DNA from: Candidatus Kuenenia stuttgartensis
GTDB lineage: Bacteria > Planctomycetota > Phycisphaerae > Sedimentisphaerales > CAMDDF01
Assembly: GCA_945890885.1 (NCBI GenBank)
Contig: CAMDDF010000005.1
Coordinates: 1 to 45,006, forward strand
DNA length: 45,006 nt
Direction of reading: 5' to 3'
Shown: positions 8,093-16,449 of the stretch, piece after piece
Layout: each line of letters begins with the position of its first letter
Position numbering within the stretch: the first letter of the stretch is position 1
Program-made: the position numbers and the translations under genes
Notes under the pieces: generated by a model
Seen by the model: the letters and a program-made list of their open reading frames with translations, nothing else
Databases searched by the model: none
Told to the model about the DNA's origin: nothing

Positions 8093-9231
8093 AGGTTTTG
8101 GTAATGTATGATTACCCGTCTGGTACAGGCGGGCTTGCTACGCAGGGGGCGCTGCTTTACCGGGGATTACAGGAGTTGGGCGTGGACGTTTTTCCGGTTA
8201 ATTCTGCGTCGGCACAGGAAAAGGAATGGTACTATCGGTGGTTCTGTCCCGATGTTGTTATTGGGGTGGGCTACTGGGGACATACGCCTGATTTGGTTTT
8301 GCATCCTATGCGTTACGGGATAAAGACAATTCCTTGGCTTGTGGCAGATGGCTATATCGCAAATTATCAGGAGATACTTGAAAGTTTGCCTTTGATTCTT
8401 GTTACGTCCCGATGGGTAAAAAAAATGTATGTCAGAGATGGGCTCAGTGGGGACAATATCGAGGTTCTGCCGGTGGGATGCGATACAGATGCATTTATTC
8501 CAAGGGATAAGAAAGACCCGAAGGTTTCTGCTGTCAGAGAAGCTCTTGGCGTAGCTGATGACCAATTGATGGTTTTGACCGTCGGCGGAGATGCCGCTTC
8601 CAAGGGTGCGCAGGAGGTGATGCAGGCCCTTGCGATAAATGACGCTAAATCGCCGGACTGGAAATATGTTTGCAAGGTTTGGCCCCAACCTCGTACTCAG
8701 GCACAGAATTCAGCGGACATGCAGCTTGCCACGCAACTTGGAATAGAAAAAAACGTGGTTTATGAGACGAATATTATTTCGCGGAATTTTATGCCTTATC
8801 TGGTTGCTGCTTGTGATATTTATGCTGCGCCGTCGCGTCTTGAGGGTTTCGGAATGGTTCAGGTCGAGGCCAACGCATGCGGTAAGCCCGTGATAGGAAT
8901 CAATGCGATGGGATTGCTCGATACGATGGTTCACAAGGAAACGGCGTTCCTTGCCGAGATTGCGCAGGAAATACGCATTCGTGAAACGATAGTCGGTGAT
9001 GAGGCAGGCCATGGCGAAAATCACCGAGTGATATTTAAGAGTCCAAGGACTGTTGATTACCGTGCGAGCGTGCATGATATAGCAAATTATATGATGGATT
9101 TAATGTCGGACAAAAATTTAAGAGAAAAGATGGGCGAGGCAGGCAGAAAGCGGGCGGTGCAATTGTTCGATTATCGTGTTGTCGCAAAACATTTTGTCAA
9201 ACTAGTGTCCGAGAAGATGGGAATATCATAG
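8089..9231 (+). CDS. GT4-family glycosyltransferase
   Basis: A 380-residue GT-B-fold retaining glycosyltransferase of family GT4. The N-terminal domain starts with VLVMYDYPSGTGGLATQG, the expected acceptor side. The C-terminal donor-binding domain has LTVGGDAASKGAQEVMQAL and the signature APSRLEGFGMVQVEANACGKPVIG, which contains the E-x7-E pattern that binds the nucleotide-sugar. There is no signal peptide or membrane segment, so it acts in the cytoplasm. It overlaps the PIG-L gene by four bases and its TAG stop directly abuts the ATG of the glycosidase gene. The three form one tightly coupled unit; the donor and acceptor cannot be read from the sequence. Confidence 0.92.
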   Translation: MKVLVMYDYPSGTGGLATQGALLYRGLQELGVDVFPVNSASAQEKEWYYRWFCPDVVIGVGYWGHTPDLVLHPMRYGIKTIPWLVADGYIANYQEILESLPLILVTSRWVKKMYVRDGLSGDNIEVLPVGCDTDAFIPRDKKDPKVSAVREALGVADDQLMVLTVGGDAASKGAQEVMQALAINDAKSPDWKYVCKVWPQPRTQAQNSADMQLATQLGIEKNVVYETNIISRNFMPYLVAACDIYAAPSRLEGFGMVQVEANACGKPVIGINAMGLLDTMVHKETAFLAEIAQEIRIRETIVGDEAGHGENHRVIFKSPRTVDYRASVHDIANYMMDLMSDKNLREKMGEAGRKRAVQLFDYRVVAKHFVKLVSEKMGIS

Positions 9232-10416
9232 ATGAAAGCAAAAGATGCCGATTTAGTGAAAAAGGCCAAACAGGCTGCGATTGAGGTATTGATACATAAT
9301 TCGCATGGGCCTTCAAAGGGATTGCCGAGAACGGCAGGGTGGGGCTATCCTGAGCCTTATACACGCGACCTTATGATTTGTCTGCTTGGGGTTCTTGTGT
9401 CCGGCAATGATTTACTGATAAAAAAATATCGCAAGGTTCTGGAAACGCTGGCTAAGAATCAGTCCGCAAATGGCCATATCCCCTCGCTTGTCAATGATGC
9501 TGATGATAGAGGTGCCAGCGATTGTACGCCGTTGTTTTTGATGGGTGCAGGATTTTTCCGAAAGGCAACCGGCGAAATAGATTTTCTCGATGAAGCTTGC
9601 GATAAAGCGCTGACGTGGATGAGGTATCAAAGCCCCTCGGACAGAGTGCTTGTTGCGCAGCTTCCGACAAGCGACTGGCGCGATGAGCAGTGGGTGCTTG
9701 GATACGGGCTTTTTGTGAACACGATAGTTTACACATACCTGAAATTGTTCGGCCAAAATGAAAAGGCACAGATTTTAAAGGACGAGATGGGGCATTTTAC
9801 CGTCAAAGGCGAACATCAGAACAGGCATATCCACGAAGGTTTGGTTTTGCGCAACAAACCGTATTATGCGATGTGGTCTTATAAAGTTTATCGCTGTGAA
9901 AGTTTTGATTTGCTCGGCAATAGCCTTGCGGTTTTGTCTGGCATAGCTTCGCCGACAAGGGCGGAATCGCTGGTTGCATGGATAGAACATGAATGCGACG
10001 GGCTAAAGGAAAAGGGGATGCTTGGTGTGGATATGTCGCCGAATTTTTTCCCTTTCATGCAGCCCGGCGATCCCGACTGGAAAGAGCGATATGCCATATA
10101 TAACAAACCAGGCGAGTATCATAATGGCGGGATTTGGCCGTTTGTTTCCGGCTTTTATATTGCTGCGCTCGTAGCGGCCGGCAGGCAGCGAACAGCGAGC
10201 GATAAGCTTATCGAGCTTGCGAAGCTGGTAAAGCCCGCAAGAGAGGCTAACGTGGAATTCGGATTCAATGAGTGGCTTTCGGCCAAAGACGGCAAGCCGA
10301 TGGGGCAGGACTGGCAGAGCTGGTCGGCGGCAATGTTCCTTTATGCCGCAAAATGCGTCGAGGATGGCTGCACGCCGTTCTTTGATGAGATAAGAAAAAA
10401 TGGAAATGAAAAATAA
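9232..10416 (+). CDS. Six-hairpin glycosidase, GH100/GH63-like
   Basis: A 394-residue cytoplasmic protein with the look of an (alpha/alpha)6-barrel glycosidase. Seen: GYPEPYTRDLMICLLG near the N-terminus, TSDWRDEQWVLGYG in the middle with an Asp in the place of a likely general acid, and GEYHNGGIWPFVSGFYIAAL near the C-terminus. The YHNGG-WP pattern is typical of neutral invertases (GH100) and of related debranching and glycosylglycerate hydrolases (GH63/GH37). QDWQSWSAAMFLYA closes the barrel. Coupling to a GT4 enzyme suggests making and breaking of the same small glycoside or a compatible solute; that is inference. No signal peptide is seen. Confidence 0.72.
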   Translation: MKAKDADLVKKAKQAAIEVLIHNSHGPSKGLPRTAGWGYPEPYTRDLMICLLGVLVSGNDLLIKKYRKVLETLAKNQSANGHIPSLVNDADDRGASDCTPLFLMGAGFFRKATGEIDFLDEACDKALTWMRYQSPSDRVLVAQLPTSDWRDEQWVLGYGLFVNTIVYTYLKLFGQNEKAQILKDEMGHFTVKGEHQNRHIHEGLVLRNKPYYAMWSYKVYRCESFDLLGNSLAVLSGIASPTRAESLVAWIEHECDGLKEKGMLGVDMSPNFFPFMQPGDPDWKERYAIYNKPGEYHNGGIWPFVSGFYIAALVAAGRQRTASDKLIELAKLVKPAREANVEFGFNEWLSAKDGKPMGQDWQSWSAAMFLYAAKCVEDGCTPFFDEIRKNGNEK

Positions 10417-10812
10417 AATATTAAAGTGTTCAAAATAATTGCTGACAAAATAAGGATTACCAAAAGGTCTCCCTTATTTTATCGGTGGCCCGCGGCCTGC
10501 CAAAATTGAAATGTTAAACTTTGTGAAACTCATTTTTACCCCCGTATATAACTATCAATCTTATTGCTCTTAATTAGTAAGCCGTATTGTATTACTTTAT
10601 TGCACAAAAAAAAAGTGATTATCAATAAATGGGGCAAGATGCATTCATAACTGCGATTTAATGAATAGTTATGTGCTGTATTATCAGACTAAAAGAAATA
10701 TTTTTTTCTGTTTTTTTCAGAAATGTTTGCGGTGATATAGGTTAAGTTTGCCGCTGGATTGGCCGAAGAAGCGATAGAATGCTATGTTTATTGAGTTTAA
10801 AATGGATTTTTG
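10417..10812. other. 396-base spacer between the glycosidase operon and the kinase gene
   Basis: An AT-rich spacer with no open frame of note. It holds a terminator-like inverted repeat near its left end (10447-10480, listed separately). The rest, with long A and T runs such as 10606-10613 and 10699-10718, should carry the promoter of the kinase gene, but I find no pair of boxes I would commit to. Confidence 0.5.
10447..10480 (+). terminator. Possible transcription terminator after the glycosidase gene
   Basis: A perfect nine-base stem, AAAATAAGG (10447-10455) with CCTTATTTT (10472-10480), surrounds a 16-base loop about 30 bases after the stop codon. The stem is AT-rich and the U run is part of the stem, so it is a weak candidate. 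Confidence 0.35.
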
Positions 10813-12714
10813 ATGCCTGAAAAAGAAATGAAAATCTTATTTGTCGATGACAACCCTCAAATTCTATCTGAGACTACGCGGAATTTCATGACACTTTTTG
10901 ATATTGAAACCGCTGTTGGTTCACAAAAGGCTCTGGAGGCCTTTAAGCAGAATGTGTCATTTGCTGTCGTTGTTTCTGATGTCAAAACAGCAGGGATGAA
11001 TGCATATCAGCTTTTTGATGAAATTCGTAAAATCAGCCCCAATACTGTTTTTATAATATATGCCGATTTTGATGATATTGATAAAGCCCTTGTAACTTTG
11101 GGTAGTGATGATGTATTTCGTTTTGTGCCCAAGGAATTTGACAACAGCCTGATGGTTCAATGTCTCAGCGATGCGTTAAATTATTATCGTCAAGGCGAAG
11201 GCTCGACCAGTTACACATACAGCATTGCCATCGAAAAAGGTAGAGTGCAAAAAATTCACAGAAGCAATGGTTGTTATTCGGTAACAGGGTATCCGGCAAG
11301 GCAGCTTGAGAATGACAGTAATTTGGCAATAAATATGATTTTGCCTGAATACAGGAAAATGCATGCAGGACATCTTACAAGGATTTTTTCAGGTCAGGAA
11401 GTTGGCCCGATAGAGTTTAGAATTACAAGAGCCGACGGCAGCGTACGATGGCTCAGAGACATAGTTATACCGCATAGAAATCACGTTGGCGAAATAATCA
11501 GATGCGATGGACTGGTTGAAGATATTACATCATTCAAGGAGATTGGAAGAAAGCTCTGCGAAAGCGAGATAAGATTTGAAACGATGGTAAGCAATATTCC
11601 AGGAGTCGTTTTTCAGTGCATACTGAAAGAAAATGGCAATAAAATTGAGTTCGCCTATATCAGCCAAAGCTGCGTGGATATTTTAAATTACAGCCAGCAT
11701 GAAATTATAGGCAGCCAGGAAGGGCTTTGTAAAATATTTGATGACGCGAGTCTGGAGAGTTTCAGGCAGGCACTTATACATTCTGCCAGCGAGATGAAGT
11801 CTTGCAACTGGCAGGGGGTCTTGCTGGTTCAGGCTAGGGAACGAAGGTTCCAGATACTTGCTAAACCTCGTGCAAATGGCAAAGAAGAATACATTTTTGA
11901 TGGTCTGATTTTCGACATAACCGTCAGAAGGCGAACGGAAATGGAGTTGATTCGTGCTAATCAGGAATTGAGAGAAAACAGTCGTCTTCAAAATGAATTT
12001 GTTTCGACGGTTTCGCATGAACTGCGAACTCCGCTGTTTATTTTCAAAAATATTATCTCGAACGCGATGGCAGGAGTGTTCGGCTCAATCAACAGCAAGC
12101 TTCGCAAAAATCTTGAAATGGCAGATACTACGATAGATCGTCTTTCGCGAATCATAAGCGATTTTCTTGATTCTTCCAGGCTTGAGGCAAGAGCGATGAA
12201 TCTTTATTGCAGGCCTGTATCGATGCAGGAAATTGCGGCTGAAACGGCAGCTTCATTTATTGGTGTGGCAAAGTTAAAAAAGCTGAAAATTGAGACTATG
12301 CTTCCGAATGAGCCTCTGATGGTCAATGTTGACCGGGACAGAATGACGCAGGTGCTTACGAATCTTATCGGCAACGCAGTGAAATTTAGTAGTCAAGAGG
12401 GAGTCATAAAAATTTTCGTCAATGACCATCTTAGCGAGGTTGAAGTTGCGATACAGGACGAGGGGCCTGGAATTGACCAGGCTGATATTGGAAAGATTTT
12501 TAGCAGATTTGTACAGGTCAATAAAATTTACGACAAAGGACAGGGCGGCACTGGCCTTGGACTGAGTATCGCCAAGGAACTCATTGAACTTCACAAGGGC
12601 AGGATATGGGTTGACAGCAAACCTGGACAGGGAAGCTGTTTTAGCTTTATCGTTCCAAAATATGTCGAAACCGAAGATGAAAGCCAGAGGCTGGAATGTC
12701 TGTCAAAGTCTTAA
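10813..12714 (+). CDS. Receiver-PAS-PAS sensor histidine kinase
   Basis: A 633-residue signalling protein with no membrane segment. Residues about 6-120 are a receiver domain (ILFVDDN; phosphoacceptor Asp56 in VVVSDVKTAG; the lysine in FVPKEF); the usual Thr/Ser is replaced by an Ala in IIYADFDD. Two PAS domains follow at about 130-250 (ending DGLVEDITSFKE) and 255-375 (ending DGLIFDITVRRR). The HisKA helix has the phosphorylated His402 in VSHELRTPLF. The ATPase domain has NLIGNAVKFS, DEGPGID and GGTGLGLSIAKEL. The ATG at 10813 is preferred over the adjoining TTG at 10810. It overlaps the next regulator gene by 19 bases, so the two are a pair. The receiver at the front means it also takes input from another kinase. 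Confidence 0.92.
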   Translation: MPEKEMKILFVDDNPQILSETTRNFMTLFDIETAVGSQKALEAFKQNVSFAVVVSDVKTAGMNAYQLFDEIRKISPNTVFIIYADFDDIDKALVTLGSDDVFRFVPKEFDNSLMVQCLSDALNYYRQGEGSTSYTYSIAIEKGRVQKIHRSNGCYSVTGYPARQLENDSNLAINMILPEYRKMHAGHLTRIFSGQEVGPIEFRITRADGSVRWLRDIVIPHRNHVGEIIRCDGLVEDITSFKEIGRKLCESEIRFETMVSNIPGVVFQCILKENGNKIEFAYISQSCVDILNYSQHEIIGSQEGLCKIFDDASLESFRQALIHSASEMKSCNWQGVLLVQARERRFQILAKPRANGKEEYIFDGLIFDITVRRRTEMELIRANQELRENSRLQNEFVSTVSHELRTPLFIFKNIISNAMAGVFGSINSKLRKNLEMADTTIDRLSRIISDFLDSSRLEARAMNLYCRPVSMQEIAAETAASFIGVAKLKKLKIETMLPNEPLMVNVDRDRMTQVLTNLIGNAVKFSSQEGVIKIFVNDHLSEVEVAIQDEGPGIDQADIGKIFSRFVQVNKIYDKGQGGTGLGLSIAKELIELHKGRIWVDSKPGQGSCFSFIVPKYVETEDESQRLECLSKS

Positions 12715-13373
12715 CAGTTGATGACAGCCCGGAAATTCTTGAACTTCTCCGGATTGTGCTGACCAGGAACGGCTATGCGGTCATGGCTGCGGAATCGGCA
12801 CGGGCCGCTGCTGATATAATCCGTCAGCAAAAGCCGGATTTGATAATACTCGATATAATGCTGCCTGATATTACGGGGATTAGTTTTCTTGAGACGCTTA
12901 AAAAGTCAAAACAATATTGCGATATACCGATAATTCTGCTGACTGCAAAAGATAAAAATACTGATATGGTCAGGGGGCTAAAAGTCGGTGCCGATGATTA
13001 TATCGTCAAGCCTTTTAATGGTGATGTGCTTGTCGCGCGAGTCGAAACTATCCTTAGACGATGCAACCCCGATTCTGTAAACGGCAAGATTCTTTCTGCG
13101 GGCCAAATTGCGGTTCATATCGAGAAAAGAAAGATTTTCGTCAATAGCAATGAAATATTTCTTACGCCCAGCGAATTAAATATTTTGATTGAGCTTATGC
13201 GGGCAAATGAAAGGCCTGTCGATAGAAAAACGCTGTATGCCGAAAACGGCAACTCAGGTGCCAGAGTAATTGACGCTCATGTAACTTCCATCCGAAAGAA
13301 GCTCGGCCCTGCAAGAAAACAACTTAGAACTGTTCACGGCATGGGCTATAAAATCATAAGCCCCGCTAGCTGA
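12696..13373 (+). CDS. OmpR/PhoB-type response regulator
   Basis: A 225-residue DNA-binding response regulator. The receiver domain has LTVDDSPE at the N-terminus, phosphoacceptor Asp53 in LIILDIMLPDITG, the Thr in ILLTAKD and the Lys in YIVKPFN. The C-terminal winged helix (about 130-222) shows LTPSELNILIELMRANERPV and ends with VHGMGYKI, typical of the OmpR/PhoB group. The start codon lies inside the end of the kinase gene, so the two are translated together and very likely form a two-component pair. Target genes are not evident. Confidence 0.94.
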   Translation: MSVKVLTVDDSPEILELLRIVLTRNGYAVMAAESARAAADIIRQQKPDLIILDIMLPDITGISFLETLKKSKQYCDIPIILLTAKDKNTDMVRGLKVGADDYIVKPFNGDVLVARVETILRRCNPDSVNGKILSAGQIAVHIEKRKIFVNSNEIFLTPSELNILIELMRANERPVDRKTLYAENGNSGARVIDAHVTSIRKKLGPARKQLRTVHGMGYKIISPAS

Positions 13374-13376
13374 ACT

Positions 13377-13784
13377 TTACTTCAGGTCGTAAATGGCTTC
13401 CTGTCTCATAGATTCAGCGGTTTTGAGTAGTTCTTCTCTTGATGGGGCCTGATATGGTGTAAGTGCAAAGCTCCACTCATACTGGTCAACAATTTGGCCG
13501 GGCCAAATGTTAGCGAAAAAGTCGAACGGGAAATAATCATGCAGCGGGGCCTTTAGGTCTTTGTTGGTTTTGAGGGTTTCGTAGTCCTGTTTTATGATTC
13601 GGATGTTGTAATCGCCGTACCACTGAAACGCAACGGTTACCGGCGATGTGCCGATTTCCTCATCGTTCAAAAACACTTGCGCTCCCTGCGGCTCGGTGTT
13701 GATGGTCAGTTTTTTCTCGACACAGCCGGCGGCAAACAACGAGCATAAAGCAAGAAGACAGAGCGTTATTGTTTTTGTGGACAT
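13377..13784 (-). CDS. PEGA-domain lipoprotein
   Basis: A 135-residue secreted lipoprotein. The N-terminus is a lipoprotein signal peptide with the lipobox LFAAGC, so the mature protein starts at Cys21. Residues about 25-70 form a PEGA-type domain (LTINTEPQGAQVFLNDEEIG, then TSPVTVAFQWYGDYNIRI), a surface domain common in S-layer and planctomycete proteins. The rest (FPFDFFANIWPGQIVDQYEW) resembles small planctomycete PEGA lipoproteins. Function is unknown; a role at the cell envelope is inferred. The gene faces the two-component genes tail to tail with only three bases between stops, and no terminator is obvious there. Confidence 0.8.
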   Translation of the reverse strand: MSTKTITLCLLALCSLFAAGCVEKKLTINTEPQGAQVFLNDEEIGTSPVTVAFQWYGDYNIRIIKQDYETLKTNKDLKAPLHDYFPFDFFANIWPGQIVDQYEWSFALTPYQAPSREELLKTAESMRQEAIYDLK

Positions 13785-13955
13785 TATATGTATCCTTTAA
13801 AAAGGTGGTATTTATAGGAAAAATACCTCTTTTGTTGTCCGATGTCAAGTTTTGACTAATGAAAATTGCTTTTTCTTGACTTTTGACCCCTGAAATATTA
13901 CCCTTTTGATTCTAAAAAGTTATGTTATTTACGAAATTTTATTTGGTGGTACAAA

Positions 13956-15965
13956 ATGAGAGTATCTTTAAACTGGCTGCGTGATTACGTTAAGATAGAA
14001 AAATCGGCTGAGGAAATCGGCGAAATGCTCAGCGACAGGGGCTTTCCCGTCGAGGAAATCGTCCATCTCGGCAGCGATACGATGCTAAATGTCGAGGTAA
14101 CCAGCAATCGCGGCGATTGTCTGTCCCACATCGGAGTCGCAAGAGAAATTGCAGCCGCCACCGGCCAGCAGCTCAGGCTTCCGCAAATTAAGCTGAATGA
14201 GTCCGGCAAAAAGGCCGCTGATTTCGTTTCGGTCGAGATTGAAAATTCATCGCTTTGCGGGCGATATGCCGCAAGGATAATCGAAGGCGTTAAGGTCGGC
14301 CCAACGCCGGTCTGGATGAAAGAGCGGCTCGAAACAATCGGCATAAGAAGCGTTAATAATATCGTCGATGCCACCAACTATGCGATGATGGAGCTTGGCC
14401 AGCCCAGCCACGCATTCGACTATAATAAACTTCAGGGCGGCAAAATTATCGTTCGCAACGCTCGAAAGGGCGAGACGCTGATTTCCATCGACGGGACAAA
14501 ATGCCAGCTTAAAGAAAATATGCTTATGATTGCTGATGCAAATCGTGCGGTTGCCATTGCAGGTGTTATGGGCGGCCTTGATAGCGAAATAAGCGATTCT
14601 ACTACGACGGTTATGCTCGAAGCGGCACACTTTGCTCCGCTTAGCGTAAGAACTACCGCAAGGACGCTCACTATCGGCTCCGAGGCATCGTTCAGGTTTG
14701 AAAGAAATGTTGACATCGCATCTGCTGACTGGGCATCGCAGAGAACTGCCCAGCTAATCGTCGAAGTCGCTGGCGGCAGCATAGCTTGCGGAATGGTTGA
14801 CGCATATCCTGCTGTGCATCAGCAGAAAAAGGCTTCGATGAGACTTTCGAGAATGAAGGCTCTGCTTGGCATAGATATAGATGCAAATAAGGTTATGGAT
14901 ATATTTAATTCGCTTGGGTTTGCTCCTGTCAATAACGGCCAGACGATTGACTGCACTATTCCGTCGTGGCGCAACGATATCTACCGTGAAGTTGACCTTA
15001 TCGAAGAAGTTATCCGCTCGTATGGCTATAACAAGATTCATACCGAAAAGAAGCTCAATATCGAAATCGCGAAAATCGACCCTGTTCAGAAATTTAAAGT
15101 GCAGATGCGTTCTTATCTTGGCGCAGCGGGATTTTATGAAACAATCAGCGTAACCTTTACTGATAGGAATATGGCAGACCCATTCCATCCTGCCAAAGAC
15201 CCCCAATATGCTGCGGTAAAGGATGTATCGAGGAAAAATGCCAATCTTTTGAGGCCGTCGCTTATTGGTTCGCTGATGTCGGTTTTTAAATCGAATTATA
15301 ATGCGGGTAATAGTTCGTGCAGAATTTACGAGTTGGCTGATACGTTTGTTAAAACCGATTCCCAGCAGCTTGATGAAAAAATGAAACTTGCGATGTTGTG
15401 CGATTGTGATTTCAGATTGCTCAAGGGAACGATTGAAGGCCTGATTTACTCGATAAATAAAAATGCGAAGATAGATTTTCAGCCTTGCGATTTCAAGTGG
15501 GCAAAAGCGGCAGCGTCCGTTAATGTTGCAGGCACAAATCTCGGATACATCGGCGTTGTCTCTGATGATACCTGTTCAAAGATAGATTTGAAATCCGTCG
15601 AGCCGATAATCGCTGAACTGGATTTTGCGGCGTTGATGTCTTTGCAGAGCGGGCCTGTGGAAGTTAAGCCTTTGCCGAAATTTCCTTCGATAACAAGAGA
15701 CCTTTCGATTATTGTTGATAATAATATAGCGTGGGAACAAATCGAGACAGCGGTCAATAAGACGAAATGCCCGATTCTGGAAAAGGTAAGTTTCGTCGAT
15801 ATTTACAAGGGCAAGCCGATTCCGAAGGACAAAAAAAGCGTTACGCTTTCGCTCCGTTTCAGGGATGAAGACGGCACGCTTACTCATCAGAAAGTGGACG
15901 AAATTGAAAGTCTTATTGTTTCATCTTTGGCGGATACGACAGGTGCTGAATTAAGAAAAGCGTGA
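13956..15965 (+). CDS. pheT: Phenylalanyl-tRNA synthetase beta subunit lacking the N-terminal OB-fold
   Basis: The beta chain of the (alpha-beta)2 enzyme that charges tRNA-Phe and edits Tyr-tRNA-Phe. It is 669 residues, about 120 shorter than the E. coli protein. Near the N-terminus, VSLNWLRDYVKIEKSAEEIG runs directly into LNVEVTSNRGDCLSHIGVAREIA, so the tRNA-binding OB-fold usually inserted there is missing. The B3/B4 editing region (VNNIVDATNYAMMELGQPSH, EAASFRFER-like GSEASFRFERNVD), the B5 region (MRLSRMKALLG), IPSWRNDIYREVDLIEEV and the C-terminal FDX-ACB domain (RFRDEDGTLTHQKVDEIES) are present. pheS is not beside it. A hairpin terminator follows the stop. Confidence 0.95.
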   Translation: MRVSLNWLRDYVKIEKSAEEIGEMLSDRGFPVEEIVHLGSDTMLNVEVTSNRGDCLSHIGVAREIAAATGQQLRLPQIKLNESGKKAADFVSVEIENSSLCGRYAARIIEGVKVGPTPVWMKERLETIGIRSVNNIVDATNYAMMELGQPSHAFDYNKLQGGKIIVRNARKGETLISIDGTKCQLKENMLMIADANRAVAIAGVMGGLDSEISDSTTTVMLEAAHFAPLSVRTTARTLTIGSEASFRFERNVDIASADWASQRTAQLIVEVAGGSIACGMVDAYPAVHQQKKASMRLSRMKALLGIDIDANKVMDIFNSLGFAPVNNGQTIDCTIPSWRNDIYREVDLIEEVIRSYGYNKIHTEKKLNIEIAKIDPVQKFKVQMRSYLGAAGFYETISVTFTDRNMADPFHPAKDPQYAAVKDVSRKNANLLRPSLIGSLMSVFKSNYNAGNSSCRIYELADTFVKTDSQQLDEKMKLAMLCDCDFRLLKGTIEGLIYSINKNAKIDFQPCDFKWAKAAASVNVAGTNLGYIGVVSDDTCSKIDLKSVEPIIAELDFAALMSLQSGPVEVKPLPKFPSITRDLSIIVDNNIAWEQIETAVNKTKCPILEKVSFVDIYKGKPIPKDKKSVTLSLRFRDEDGTLTHQKVDEIESLIVSSLADTTGAELRKA

Positions 15966-15989
15966 AAGATTTAATCGTAAATCTTTTTT
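15965..15989 (+). terminator. Terminator of pheT
   Basis: AAAGATTTA (15965-15973) pairs perfectly with TAAATCTTT (15978-15986) around a four-base loop, followed by more T residues. It starts at the last base of the pheT stop codon. Confidence 0.7.
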
Positions 15990-16006
15990 AATTTGAGCGG
16001 ATTCAG

Positions 16007-16035
16007 TTGATTTTATTCTTCGTTCCTGCTATCAT
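16007..16035 (+). promoter_or_regulatory. Promoter of the 6S RNA gene
   Basis: TTGATT (16007-16012), a 17-base spacer and TATCAT (16030-16035), preceded by TG at the extended -10 position (16027-16028). The start would fall near 16042, which is where the terminal stem of the 6S RNA begins. Confidence 0.65.
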
Positions 16036-16039
16036 ATAT

Positions 16040-16241
16040 ATAGGCTTTTAAACCCCTGCGGTGTTCGTAAGGTTCGAAGGCATTTGAAAAACCTATGAAG
16101 ATGCCTTGGAACGCCGGGTCTATACGGATCGTCAATGCCTGCTCGACAGGACTGATGGACGTAAGCAACAGCGTTCCACCTTTAATTAAAGGGTTTTTTT
16201 CAAAGTTCAACCGACGGCACACGTGGAGGCAAGCCTATAAG
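16040..16241 (+). ncRNA. ssrS: 6S RNA
   Basis: About 200 bases that fold into one long rod with a central bubble, as in 6S RNA, the RNA that binds the sigma-70 RNA polymerase in stationary phase. The ends pair: ATAGGCT near 16040-16046 with AGCCTAT at 16232-16238. Inward there are GGTTCGAA with TTCAACC, TTTGAAAAACC with GGTTTTTTTCAAA, and TGGAACGC with GCGTTCCA. The conserved 5' bubble strand CCTGCGGTGTTCG (16054-16066) is a known 6S hallmark, and the opposite strand has GACGGCACACGTGG. A promoter and a terminator flank it closely. Pairings were found by eye; a covariance search would settle it. The open frame on the other strand is a by-product of the structure. Confidence 0.85.
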
Positions 16242-16270
16242 AAAGGTCTGCTTTGATGTGGGCCTTTTTT
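16242..16270 (+). terminator. Terminator of the 6S RNA gene
   Basis: AAAGGTC (16242-16248) pairs with GGCCTTT (16261-16267, allowing one G-T pair), followed by a run of T residues. It sits directly after the terminal stem of the 6S RNA. Confidence 0.65.
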
Positions 16271-16449
16271 TTTATGGCATAAATCCACTTATTATCACAC
16301 CTTAAATTTTACCCCGGAATCCGCAAAAATATTACAAAATACTGATTGTTTTTTTGCCGTCTCTGATTAAGCTGAATATCTATATGGACGAATAAAACAG
16401 TACAAACGTATATAAATTTAGTTATTTTAGTACCTAAAAGGATTTAAGG

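Noticed and set aside
16055-16085. A tRNA suggested by GTTCG near 16066-16077
   Set aside because: No cloverleaf can be drawn; the words belong to the 6S RNA rod. No tRNA or rRNA gene was found in the window.
16013-16222. Minus-strand open frame between pheT and glgP
   Set aside because: It covers the 6S RNA and exists because the RNA is a long self-complementary rod.
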